From: Mesomycoplasma ovipneumoniae ATCC 29419
GTDB lineage: Bacteria > Bacillota_I > Bacilli_A > Mycoplasmatales > Metamycoplasmataceae
Reading direction: 5' to 3'
DNA length: 64,000 bases
Assembly: GCF_028885435.1 (NCBI RefSeq)
Contig: NZ_CP118522.1
Span: 186,001 to 250,000, forward strand
The position numbers were made by a program, and so were the translations under genes. The first letter of the stretch is position 1, and every line of letters begins with the position of its first letter. The notes beneath the pieces are model-generated. The model made no database searches. It was not told the origin of the DNA and saw nothing but the letters and a program-made list of their open reading frames with translations. Shown here piece by piece: positions 1-11,336 of the stretch.

Positions 1-3000
1 AAGTTGTAGATGATTCCGAACCTGAAGTAGAACTTGAGTCATCTTTTACTAAAACAAAAAATAGATCTTTAGTAGTTTTGCCAAATGAGTCTGAAATTGA
101 TTCAACTAGGGTTTTATAATTTTTATCTTTAAAATGAGTTTCGAGATATTCTTCAACTTTTTTTCCTAATTCAGGAAGGTAACTTGTAAGGCTGTTTTGG
201 TCAGTTTGGTTCTGAGCTCCTTCAGCTTTTTTCCCCTGGTTTTGTGCTCCTTCAGCCTTTTTACCTTGGTTCTGAGCTCCTTCAGCCTTTTTACCTTGAT
301 TTTGAGCTCCTTCAGCCTTTTTCCCCTGGTTTTGTGCGCCTTCAGCTTTTTTAGGGAAAGTTAATTTTGAATAACCGTCTGAGTCAAGACTGGTTTCTCT
401 AAATTGACCTTGAAGTTGAATAACAGCTTTATCTAGTTCGTTAATTTCTTTTCTATTTTTATAAATGTCTTCATCTTCAAGTTCTACAAATACTTTTATT
501 TCTGGAGTTTTAACATTTAATATACTTCCGTCGTTGGTTTCAAGTTTGAAACTAAATTTAACAGGTAAAACTTTCTCTTTTTTCCCTTGGTTTTGTGCAC
601 CCTCTGTTTTCTTACCTTGGTTTTGAGCTCCTTCAGCCTTTTTGCCTTGATTTTGCGCACCCTCAGCTTTTTTGCCTTGGTTTTGAGCCCCTTCAGCCTT
701 TTTACCTTGATTTTGCGCACCCTCAGCTTTTTTACCCTGATTCTGAACACCTTCAGCCTTCTTACCTTGGTTCTGAGCACCTTCGGCTTTTTTCCCTTGG
801 TTTTGTGCTCCCTCAGCTTTTTTACCTTGGTTTTGCGCACCTTCGGCTTTTTTCCCTTGGTTTTGTGCTCCCTCAGCTTTTTTGCCTTGATTTTGTGCTC
901 CCTCAGCTTTTTTGCCTTGATTTTGCGCACCCTCAGCTTTTTTACCTTGGTTTTGTACGCCTTCGGCTTTCATGCTTTCTTCCTGTGCTTGGCTTACTTC
1001 TTCAATTTTTTTAGACAGTTCATCTTTTTCTTGTTCAGTTTCTTTGGTAAATTCAAGTGTATATTTTAAATTGTCATCAAGTTTTGCCCAAGATTTAAAG
1101 TTGTCAAACTGACCAGCTTTTAGGAAAAATGCTGATAAAACATCGCCAAATTTTTCAAATTTGGCATAATTTTCTGTATTAGTTCCAGTCCCATTTGATT
1201 CTTTAGTTATCACTTTTTGAGTTTTTAAATACTCAAAAAGTGATGAGTCACCTTTTTTCTTTCCAAGCTCATTTTTAACACTTGTTGGCAGAACCAAAGT
1301 TCCATAAAATCCAATACCTTCGTTATCTCTTCATAAATTATTGAATGAAAGTTTTTTGATATCGCCTTCAGTCAAACTAATTTTATTTGCTTCTTCAAAA
1401 ATATTGTCTTTAGAATCTAAAAGACTTTGAGGTATTTGACTTGATTCAGCAATAAGTCCTCATTTTTTGGAAAGTTCAAAAAGTGTTTCAAGGAAGGTTT
1501 TTCTGTCTTTTGTTAGTAAATCTTGGAAAAAACTAGCAACTTGGTGTCCATCACGGAAAAAATTACGAGACTCAATACTTGAAACTCCGGCGTTTCTAGT
1601 TGATTGAGTCCCGTCTTTGGTCATTCTTTTAATATCTGATAAACTTGGGAATTTAATTTTTCCAACTCAAGAGTCTAATAAAGAAACATAAGGTCCAAAG
1701 TCTAAATCGTAATTACGTTCTAAAATATTGCGAATTTCATTGGTTTTTGGACTGTCTTTAAATAGAGCTTCAATTTCTTCTTTTGCAACCTTGCGTGAAG
1801 ATGTTCTTATTCCTGCCCCATATTGGTCAAAAACTGCCTGTTTTTGTTTGTTTTCTTTTCCAAGTCCTTCTAAAAAGCGTGTTTTAAAAATATCGCTATT
1901 TAACTGACCTAAGTTTTCTAATTGTTTAAGTCCGCCAATTTCTAGAGTTCCAGTTTTTTGACTAATTTCGAGAGGAGAATTGCTTGGCATGAAAAATTGA
2001 CTATTAACTGAAATTGTATAAGGAATTAAAACTTTAGTCTTGTCAGTTTCATCAATTTTTGCTTCTAAAGGATCAAATGAAACTTTAAGAGCTTGGCTTG
2101 AGTTGTGGTTTTTAAATTTTTGACCAAAGTTACCAAAACTAAAAGCAAGTTTTTTGTCTTTTAAAAGTTCTAAAATTTCTGACTTTAGACTCTCTGAGCG
2201 CTCAGCAGGGTCGCTAAAAAATCCAGATTTAATTTGGGCTAAAAATTCAACAGCCAGTTTGTCGCCCATGTCTGATTTAAAGTCTGTTTTATCTAAATTT
2301 TTCAAACTTAAATTATCAAAAAAATCTGAATAATTTAAAAAATAAGAACTTTTATCGTTTTTTTCTAATTTAATTGCATTTACAACGGTAGAAAAACTTG
2401 AACTTGAGTCAAGCATTTGTCTAGCAGTTGAAGTAAGATTTGCCTCTAAAAAAAATGAAGGAACTTGATTTTGAAGACTAACAAATTGACCGGTTGACTT
2501 ATCACGGGCAAAATCAAAATTAAAAATTGTATCCATTGAATTTGGAAGTTTATTTTCCTGTGAGTTTTTAAGACTAGCTAATAAATTATTAAGCGAAGGA
2601 AAATATGAGCTAATTTTCTCACCAAATTCTTTTGAGTCTTTTGATTTATTTAGGTCATGTTGAAAATCAACTGGTCTAATTGTGCTAGGATCTGTTGGAT
2701 TTGAGGTTGCTGAATTTTGATCCGCGAAATTTGCGGTTCGAGCAGAAATTAAATTTTGAACTTGTTGATTAAGTCTGTTGGTAATTTTTTGTAAGGAAAA
2801 ATTAAATTCGGCAATTAAAATAGTTGATTCTTTGACAAAAGAAACAACTTGTTCATAAATGTCAGATTTGGCAACATCGCCATTTTGCAATTTTTGGCTA
2901 GCTTGAAATTTAACTTTAAAATTTTGGTTAGCATCATCTGGGAGAATTTCTAGAATTTGGTAGCTAATTTTTGCATCAGAAAATTCTGAGTCAGAAAAGT

Positions 3001-3319
3001 CTAGTTTTTCTAAATTCCCACCCTTTTTCTCAAAAAAAGAAAAGGATTCAAGCGCATTTTCGGCATTTTTAATTTTATTGCTGTCATCTAAAAGCGCTGC
3101 TTTTACGTCTTTATAATCTGAATCAGCATTAAAAGCACTTAAATTAAAGGCCAAATTTGAAACACGAGATGCAAACTGATTTACTTGAGTTCTTGGATTT
3201 TCAGAATTATATTTTATATTTACTGTAAGACCGATTGTAAGGCCAACAATACCAGCCCCGATAAGTCCCGAAATCCCCCCCGCCAGCAAAAGGGTTTTGG
3301 ATTTTGATGATTTATTCAT
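1..3319 (-). CDS. P97-like cilium adhesin paralogue, 3' end outside window
   Basis: Surface adhesin of the P97 family, which in Mycoplasma hyopneumoniae binds swine cilia. The start ATG at 3319 follows a strong AGGAGG. Residues 10-33 form a hydrophobic anchor without a lipobox Cys. The next ~550 residues show family phrases such as SDIYEQVVSF, EFNFSLQKITNRLNQQ and the EILPDDANQNFKVKFQA region. In-frame UGA codons (the first at 1667-1669) are Trp; reading through them gives one ORF to the window edge. The C-terminal third holds two blocks of the decapeptide AEGAQNQGKK, of 13 and about 5 units, resembling the R2 (GTPNQGKKAEGAPNQ) repeat of P97; I see no AAKPE-type R1 repeat. The tail is Ser/Thr/Asp rich. 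At least 1,106 residues are in the window. In M. hyopneumoniae a P102-type gene usually follows P97; that would lie beyond position 1. Confidence 0.88.
206..346 (-). repeat. Second block of the same decapeptide repeat, about 5 units
   Basis: Four full and one partial copy of the AEGAQNQGKK unit follow a ~75-residue non-repeated spacer that contains KVFVELEDEDIYKN. The units are closer to each other than to many units of the first block (shared codons for Lys-Gly), which suggests separate expansion of this block. Confidence 0.9.
578..967 (-). repeat. 13 tandem 30-bp repeats inside the P97-like gene
   Basis: Thirteen in-frame 30-bp units encode AEGAQNQGKK with small variants (first unit AEGVQNQGKK, one unit with ValGln, last unit TEGAQNQGKK). 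Units differ mostly at third codon positions. The array stays in frame with the gene, so copy-number change by slippage or unequal crossover would alter protein length without breaking it. Confidence 0.92.
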
Positions 3320-3390
3320 AGAAACCTCCTATGTTGTACTAAAAATAAAAAAATAAATAGTTTAAATTATAAACTAATTTTATTTTCATA

Positions 3391-3439
3391 ATTATACATA
3401 GTAATTATACTAATTTTCAACTAAAAAAAAAAAAAAAAA
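3391..3439 (-). promoter_or_regulatory. Promoter of the P97-like gene with an adjacent 17-nt poly-T tract
   Basis: On the minus strand a TTGAAA (3420-3415) and a TATAAT (3396-3391) are separated by 18 bp. A run of 17 T (A on the plus strand, 3423-3439) lies immediately upstream of the -35 box. The run sits between the promoter and the end of a MITE copy. Homopolymer runs at this position change promoter activity in other mycoplasma surface genes; for this gene that is inference. Confidence 0.55.
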
Positions 3440-3440
3440 G

Positions 3441-3915
3441 GAGCTAAGTTTGCCGGATTGATGGCAAAAATTTAGTTTTTAGTCAATATAAATAAGCAAA
3501 AACACCTGTAAATCCGTGTTTTTTGTGCTAAAATCTTAATTTTTATTATTTTAAAATAACATTTTGAAAAAAAAAAAAAAATACTTGGTCTAAAATAAAA
3601 TTATGTTATAATAAGCATCACTATGAATGAATTAATAAATTTTGATATGAATTAAGGGTGAATTGATTATGTTTTTTGTCATACAAAAGTAGAAAATGCC
3701 AATTATCCATTATATTTTAAAATATGATGGAATGCCTTAAATTTAACTGTTTAGAAATCTATATAAATTTAGGGTTTGAATTTTAGTTCTTTCAAAACTT
3801 CATATGTTTTTTAGGCTCAATGTAAATAAAAATGAGTTTTCTTTTTGCATTGAGTTTAAATAGTAGTTGTATTTTTTGTGATTTTTGCTGTTTAGTCCAT
3901 CTGGAAAACTCGAAA
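3441..3915 (-). mobile_element. MITE-like repeat, copy 1 (reverse orientation)
   Basis: Non-coding repeat in reverse orientation relative to the copies at 28.3, 47.2 and 62.3 kb. It begins with a degraded form of the terminal repeat (AGTTTGCCGGATTGATGGC), contains a 15-A run followed by TTATAATAAG, the conserved block around ATGGAATGCCTTAAATTTAA, and the hairpin CTCAATGTAAATA / TATTTGCATTGAG, and ends with the degraded inverted end CCATCTGGAAAACTCG. It occupies most of the 660-bp gap between the adhesin and gyrB. Confidence 0.75.
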
Positions 3916-3950
3916 AAAAAGAATAAAGACTAGAAAAATTACTTCTAGCT
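3911..3950 (-). terminator. Putative terminator after gyrB
   Basis: On the minus strand a short stem (CTAGAA / TTCTAG) is followed by a T-rich stretch ending in eight T. It lies 30-70 bp after the gyrB stop and touches the end of MITE copy 1. The short stem makes this a modest call. Confidence 0.4.
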
Positions 3951-3980
3951 TTTATCTCTTTTTTTTACAATATGCAAAAA

Positions 3981-5924
<1,944 letters not shown>

Positions 5925-5966
5925 TTAAAATTTTACCATAAAAAGCAAAAAACGCAAGTGTTTTTA

Positions 5967-6005
5967 ACTTATTTTTTAATTAATAATTTTAAAAAATAAG
6001 TTAAA
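5967..6005. other. Large AT palindrome upstream of gyrB
   Basis: A nearly perfect inverted repeat (AACTTATTTTTTAA / TTAAAAAATAAGTT) separates gyrB from the upstream phosphotransferase gene. It could act as a terminator for the upstream minus-strand genes, though a clear T-tail beyond the stem is missing. The 180-bp gap also holds a TAAAAT-type -10 box for gyrB. Confidence 0.4.
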
Positions 6006-6079
6006 AAATAAGAAGAAATACTATCAAAATCAGTTTAAAAATTTAAACTTAGCTGTAAAATAGGTTGCCAAAATTAATG

Positions 6080-6730
6080 CTAAACATACCACTTTTTATT
6101 TCAAAAGTCTGTAAAAATCTTGTATAAATATATAAAATCACTGAATTTTTCAGTGCTTAGACCAAAAAATTCAATGATCTTATCAGCGGGAACTCCTAAA
6201 TTTAGATGCAAAGAAACATAATCAAAATAAGGATCATTGTACCTAATTCACTCAAAATCAATAAAATAAAGATCTGTTTTAGAGACGATAATATTTTTAA
6301 ACTTTAAATCGTTATGACAAATTACTTGAGGATCAAATTGATATTTTTGAACTAGTTTTTTGTATTTTTCATCATTAACTTCGTCAATTTGCCAATCAAA
6401 TTTTGTAATTTTTTGATTGTTTTGTTGGTGAAACTTTGAAAGTTCAGTGAATAACTTTTCAATATAAAAGTCTAAGTTTTCTGAATCTAAAATTTGTCCT
6501 TCAATCCATTTTTTAATGTAATTTCCCTTTTGGTAAAAAAGAAAATTTGGATCATTTTGAATGAAATTTTTCTCATTTTGTCAATCAACAAAATTATTTT
6601 TTGCTATTCGAATTTGTACTTTTTGACCTTGATAAAAAGCAATAAAAGTGCAATTATGTAAACCGCAATAAATTAAGCTTGGATTTTTTATCAATGCACT
6701 AATATTTTGAGGAAAAACGCTGAAATTCAT
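6080..6730 (-). CDS. Choline kinase / aminoglycoside phosphotransferase-fold protein
   Basis: 216-residue small kinase of the APH/choline-kinase fold. The catalytic loop VICHNDLKFKNIIV (HxDLxxxN) and the metal-binding DFEW (IDFEWIRYNDPYFD) are both present, so the enzyme is probably active. Substrate is not deducible; choline or another small alcohol phosphorylated for lipid or surface modification is the usual guess for the LicA-like members. It is shorter than typical choline kinases (~300 residues), mainly at the N-terminus. No Shine-Dalgarno is seen before the ATG; the gene lies 36 bp after the nuclease stop and is probably co-transcribed. A broken second copy lies at 8652-9095. Confidence 0.75.
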
Positions 6731-6766
6731 AGGTTGTTTTTGATTAATTGGGAAAAATTATCTATT

Positions 6767-8353
6767 TTAGTTTGTGTCAGATTCACTTAATTCAAGGTCA
6801 AAATAAACCATTGTATGGTTTGAAATTCCTGTAATCCTTTTTGTATCTTTTGGATCACCAGGTTTATACTTTGTGTCTCTCTTATCTTGCTTTCGCATTT
6901 CGTCATATTTTTCTAAATCGACTATTTTTTTCTCAAAAATTGAATACAAGTCGTATTTTTGTGCATTTTTTGTATTTAAATCACCTTTATAAAAAATTTT
7001 ATCAAAAGAACTTGCATATTCACCAAATTTTTTAGAAGATAAGGTTGTTTTTTCGTCTTTACCAAGAAGCAATTGGTATGATTCTAATGTTGACCTAAAT
7101 AATTTTTCGGTGTTTTCAGCGAGAATATTTGTGTCACCCATGAAGATTATTTCATTATTTAAGCCATCTTTTTTATCAATTTCATTTAAAACATTAGCTA
7201 AATCACGCGCTTCACCTGCTTCTTGTTGACCTTGCTTGTGAGCTTCAGAATCAGGCTCTTCCTTACGATTTTTCTTAGATTTTTTATATGGTCCCGCGGT
7301 ATCGAAATGGCCGATTGCTAAAGTAAAATCATTTTTAATGTTAGTTTTAGTTTTAAATTTAACAGCAGCAACCGGTCGAGTTCATTTCTCCAATTTTATA
7401 CCGTCTTGAATTAAGTATGGATTAGAATTTTCTTCAAAATTTATCATTTCAAGGAGCGAAGATTTGTATAAAAAGGTGTATTTTTCTTCATGGTTTGTTT
7501 TTCCATACTTGCTAGTAGTCATTTGTTTTCAATCAGCGGTGGGGTTTAATTTTTCAAGTTCCTTTACAATATCAGCTCCATCACCAGTTGTAGTAATTTC
7601 GGCAAGACCAACAACATCACTTCCGGATGAATTTATAACATTAGCAATAGCATAAGTTTTGGCGGTATTTGTTTGTTTTTTACTATTTATTTTGTTTGTG
7701 TAATCTTTAACGTTTCAAAAACCTACGCGAATTAATTGGTTATTACCTTTTTGCAAATCCTTTTCAGGTTCTTGAGTGTTTTGTTGATTTTCCTTTTCGT
7801 TTTCAGTCTTGTTGATCGAGGTTGGGAATTCTTCTTCTACATTTTTTTCAGGTTCTTGGGTTTTTTCCTGATTTTGCTCTTGTTTTTGAGTTTCTTCAAC
7901 TGTTGCAGACAATTCTTCTTCTACATTTCTTTCAGGTTCTAGAGTTTTTTCCTGATTTTGGTCTTGATTTTGGTCTTGATTTTGGTCTTGATTTTGGTCT
8001 TGCTTTGGAGTCTCATCAACTGTAGCAGGCAAGTCTTTTTCTACATTTTTTTCAGGTTCTTGGTTATTTTCCTGATTTTGGTCCTGCTTTTGAGTTTCTT
8101 CAACCGAAGCAAATAAGTCTTTTTCTACATTTTTTTCAGGTTCTGGAGTTTTTTCCTGATTTTGCTCTTGTTTTGGAGTCTCATCAACTGTAGCAGACAA
8201 GTCTTTTTTAGGCGATGTTTGACTATTTTTATTTATAATAACTCCCGTTCCAGTTTGTTCTCCGGTAGATGTACTATAAATATAATATCCACCAGCGCCA
8301 GCAGCTGCCGCCGATCCTGCAAAAAGAAGTGGGAATAAAATAGCTTTTTTCAT
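6767..8353 (-). CDS. MnuA-like membrane nuclease, paralogue 1 (EEP fold), with expanded acidic repeats
   Basis: 528-residue surface nuclease of the endonuclease/exonuclease/phosphatase fold, which degrades host nucleic acid for precursor uptake. An N-terminal hydrophobic segment (residues 4-27, no Cys) anchors it. Residues ~40-210 are about five degenerate ~35-residue Glu/Gln/Asn-rich repeats (QEPEKNVEKDL, QNQDQNQDQNQ). The catalytic domain follows: RVGFWNVKDYT, VVGLAEI with the catalytic Glu, LAIGHFDTAG, IIFMGDTN. The final motif reads GISNHTMVYFD: the usual SDH Asp is Asn here, whereas the tandem paralogue at 9132-10406 keeps SDH. This may reduce or change activity. Two in-frame UGA read as Trp. 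Confidence 0.85.
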
Positions 8354-8370
8354 TTTAGATTAAATTTGTG

Positions 8371-8650
8371 TTAATCAATTTTCCTTTTAGATAATTCAAT
8401 TAGAGCATCACTAACTTTTTTTAACTCAAGTTCGTTTAAAATTTCTAGTAAATCAGGACAAATTTTGATATTTAAATTTTCAAAAATATCAAAATTAAAT
8501 TTGGCACCATAATTTAATCTAATACAATCTTTAAAAAACACTATTTTGTCCCTTTTTTCATCGATTTGTTTTGACAATTTTGCACTAATTTTATCAAGAT
8601 TTTTCAAAATGTTATCTACATTTTTATATTTTTCTACTAATTTATTGTTT
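8371..8650 (-). pseudogene. 3' fragment of a 5'-3' exonuclease gene
   Basis: About 90 codons identical or nearly so to the C-terminal part of the exonuclease at 10423-11313 (KISAKLSKQIDEKRDKI, LNIKICPDLLEILNELELKK, ending LSKRKID). It lacks a start codon and all N-terminal catalytic Asp motifs, and fuses at ~8650 to a broken phosphotransferase gene. It is a duplication relic with no expected nuclease function. Confidence 0.85.
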
Positions 8651-8651
8651 T

Positions 8652-9095
8652 AGAAACAATAATATTTTTAAACTGTAAATCGTTATGACAAATTACTTGA
8701 GGATCAAATTGATATTTTTGAACTAGTTTTTTGTATTTTTCATCGTTAATTTCGTCAATTTGTCAGTCAAATTTACTAATTTTTTGATTTTTTTGTTGGT
8801 GAAACTTTGAAAGTTCAGTGCATAACTTTTTAATATAAAAATCCAAGTTTTTAGAATCTAAAATTTGGCTTTCAATCCATTTTTTAATGTAATTTCCCTT
8901 TTGGTAAATTTGGATCATTTTGAATGAAATTTTTTTCATTTTGTCAATCAACAAAATTATTTTTTGCTATTCGAATTTGCACTTTTTGGTCTTGATAAAA
9001 AGCAATAAAAGTACAATTATGTAAGCCACAATAAATTAAGCTTGGATTTTTTATCAGTGCACACTAATATTTGGAGGAAAAACACTGAAATTCAT
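8652..9095 (-). pseudogene. Broken second copy of the choline kinase-like gene
   Basis: Starts MNFSVFPPNISV like the intact copy but a 2-bp insertion (GTGTGCAC in place of GTGCAT) shifts the frame within the first 15 codons and leads to a stop. A further deletion removes bases near 8907, and the 3' part encoding the metal-binding DFEW and everything beyond is missing because the duplication breakpoint falls just after the IIVSKT codons. Clearly non-functional. Confidence 0.88.
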
Positions 9096-9131
9096 AGGTT
9101 TTTTTGATTTATCGGGAGAAAATTATCTATT

Positions 9132-10406
9132 TTAGTTTTTGTCAGATTCGCTTAATTCAAGGTCAAAATAAACCATTGTATGATCTGAAATTCCCCTAAT
9201 TCTATTTATATCTTTTGGGTTGGTAGTTTTATAATTTGTTGATCTGCCATCTTGTTTACGCATTTTGTCATATTTTTCTAAATCGACTACATTTTTCTCA
9301 AAAATTGAGAATATGTTGTATTTTTGCGCATTTTTTGTCTTTAAATCGCCTTTATAAAAAATTTTGTCATAAGAATTTGCATATTCGCCAAAATTTTTAG
9401 AAGATAAACTTGTTTTTTCATCTTTATCAAGGAGTAAACGGTATGACTCTAATGTTGACTTAAATAATTTATCAGTGTTTTCAGTGCGAATATTTGTGTC
9501 ACCCATGAAGATTATTTCATTGTTTGGTCCATCTTTTTTGTCAATTTCAGCTAAAACATTAACTAAATCACGAGCCTCATTTGCTTCTTGATCACCTTGA
9601 CCAGAAGCATCAGAATCGGCCTTTTCGTTACGATTTTTACTTACACCTGGCGCATCAAAATGCCCGATTGCTAATGTAAAATCATTTTTAATATTGGTTT
9701 TAGTTTGAAATTTAATAGCCGCAACTGGTCGAGCTCATGTCAAATTTTTGCCGTCTTGAATTAAGTATGGATTAGATTTTCCCTCAAAATTTATTGTTTC
9801 AAGAAGCGAAGACTTATATAAAAAAGTGTACTTTTCTTGTTGGTTTCTCTTTCCATACTTATCAGTAGTTATTTGTTTTCAACCAGCGGAGGGATTTAAT
9901 TTTTCAAGTTCTTTTATAATATCAGTCCCATCACCAGTTGAAGTAATTTCAGCAAGACCAACAACATCACTTCCGGATGAATTTATAACATTGGCAAGAG
10001 CATAAGTTTTGGCAGTATTTGTATTTTTTTTTGATTTATTTGTGTAATTTAAAACGTTTCAAAAACCAACACGAATTGATTGGATATTATTATTTTGCAG
10101 ATTTTTTTCAGGTTCTGGGCTTTTTTGTTGATTTTTCTCTTGCTTTTGAGTTTCATCGCTTAATGAGGATGAGTCTTTTTCTACATTTTTTTCAGGTTCT
10201 TGGATTTTTTCTTGATTTTGATCTTGCTTTTGATCCTCATCATTCGAAGTAGACAAGTCACTTTTAGGCAATGTTTCACTTTTATTTATAATAACTCCCG
10301 TTCCATTTTGTTCTCCGGTAGATGTACTATAAATATAATATCCAGCAGCACCAATAGCGGCCGCCGATCCTGCAAAAATAAGCGGGAATAAAATAGATTT
10401 TTTCAT
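9132..10406 (-). CDS. MnuA-like membrane nuclease, paralogue 2 (EEP fold)
   Basis: 424-residue tandem paralogue of the nuclease at 6767-8353. Same N-terminal anchor (MKKSILFPLIFAGSAAAIG), but only about two acidic ~35-residue repeats instead of five. The catalytic domain is complete: RVGFWNVLNYT, VVGLAEI, LAIGHFDAPG, IIFMGDTN and GISDHTMVYFD with the canonical SDH. It should act at the outer membrane face on host DNA or RNA. The ATG lies 17 bp after the exonuclease stop and no strong Shine-Dalgarno is seen; translation may be coupled to the upstream gene. Confidence 0.87.
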
Positions 10407-10422
10407 TTTAGATTAAATTTTG

Positions 10423-11313
10423 TTAATTAATTTTCCTTTTAGATAATTCAATTAGAGCATCACTAACTTTTTTCAACTCAAGTTCGTTTAAAATTTCTAG
10501 TAAATCAGGACAAATTTTGATATTTAAACTCTCAAAAATATCAAAATTAAATTTAGCACCATAATTTAATCTAATAAAATCTTTAAAAAACAATATTTTG
10601 TCCCTTTTTTCGTCGATCTGTTTTGACAATTTTGCACTAATTTTATCAATATTTTCTAAAATGTTATCTACATTTTTATATTTTTCTAGTAATTTTATTG
10701 CACCTTTTACTCCTAGGCCATCAATTATCTTAATATTATCAGAACTATCGCCTGCTAAAACTTTAAAATCAACGATTTGCTCAGGATTAATTCCAAAATT
10801 CTGGTGAAAATTTTCCAAATTAACTGCATTAATAGAGTCATTTTTAATTTTATTAATAATAGTTGTTTTTTCATCAACTAATTGTAGTAAATCTTGATCT
10901 GAACTAAAAATGAAAATTTCTGTTTCAGGATCGGCATTTCTTATTATTTTTTGCATAGATGCAATTAAATCATCAGCCTCAAATTCGCTGTCTTGTGATC
11001 AAAAAAATCCTGATAAACTAAGGATTTTTTTGATTATATTTATTTGGAGAAACAAAGAATCAGGCGGTTTTTGTCTACCTTTTTTGTAATCAGGATAGCT
11101 TTGGTGTCGACTAGTTGTGGAGCCAAAATCAAATGCAAAATAAATATTGTTTGGCTCAACAAGTTTAATTAATTTAAAAACAGTATTAAAGAAAATATGA
11201 ATTGCAAAAGTCATATCACCTTTAGAATTAACTAGCTGATTTCCGTAGTAGCCAGCAAAAAATGACTTAAAAGCAAGTCAATTTCCATCAATTAGCAAAA
11301 TTTTTTTATCCAT
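10423..11313 (-). CDS. Stand-alone 5'-3' exonuclease (polymerase I N-domain type)
   Basis: 296-residue FEN-like nuclease that would remove RNA primers and flaps; mollicutes often carry this domain without the polymerase. Visible metal-site motifs: LLIDGNWL, YFAFDFGSTTSRHQ, FEADDLIA, IFSSDQDLLQLV and the helix-hairpin-helix region VLAGDSSDNI with GLGVKGAIKLL. Starts at ATG 11313, MDKKILLIDGNWLAFKSFF; two UGA are Trp. It lies just downstream of dnaE (24-bp gap), so a replication operon is plausible. Its 3' end was copied into the duplication unit at 8371-8650. Confidence 0.88.
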
Positions 11314-11336
11314 AATTGTCAACTTTATTATTTAAT

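Larger units (their letters stand above)
6286..8651 (-). repeat. Segmental tandem duplication, unit A
   Basis: This segment (exonuclease 3' part, nuclease, 5' part of the phosphotransferase gene) is repeated head to tail at 8652-10690. The breakpoint lies at about 8640-8652, where exonuclease sequence runs directly into phosphotransferase sequence through a short shared TGTTTTAG-like stretch. Unit A carries the longer nuclease and continues into the complete phosphotransferase gene. Confidence 0.85.
8652..10690 (-). repeat. Segmental tandem duplication, unit B
   Basis: Second unit of the duplication, carrying the phosphotransferase fragment, the shorter nuclease and the 3' part of the intact exonuclease gene. 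Compared with unit A it has fewer acidic repeats in the nuclease and more damage in the phosphotransferase gene, so selection has kept different parts in the two units. Confidence 0.85.

Noticed and set aside
206-967. CRISPR-like array of 30-bp repeats
   Set aside because: The units are contiguous with no spacers, stay in one reading frame and encode AEGAQNQGKK inside the adhesin gene; no cas genes are near.
517-1069. Long basic and hydrophobic ORFs in other frames over the adhesin repeats
   Set aside because: They are frame shadows of a low-complexity repeat: no ribosome-binding sites, and composition follows the repeat period.
6080-10406. Phage or integrative conjugative element remnant
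   Set aside because: No integrase, conjugation or phage structural genes; the repeat structure is explained by a segmental tandem duplication of chromosomal genes.
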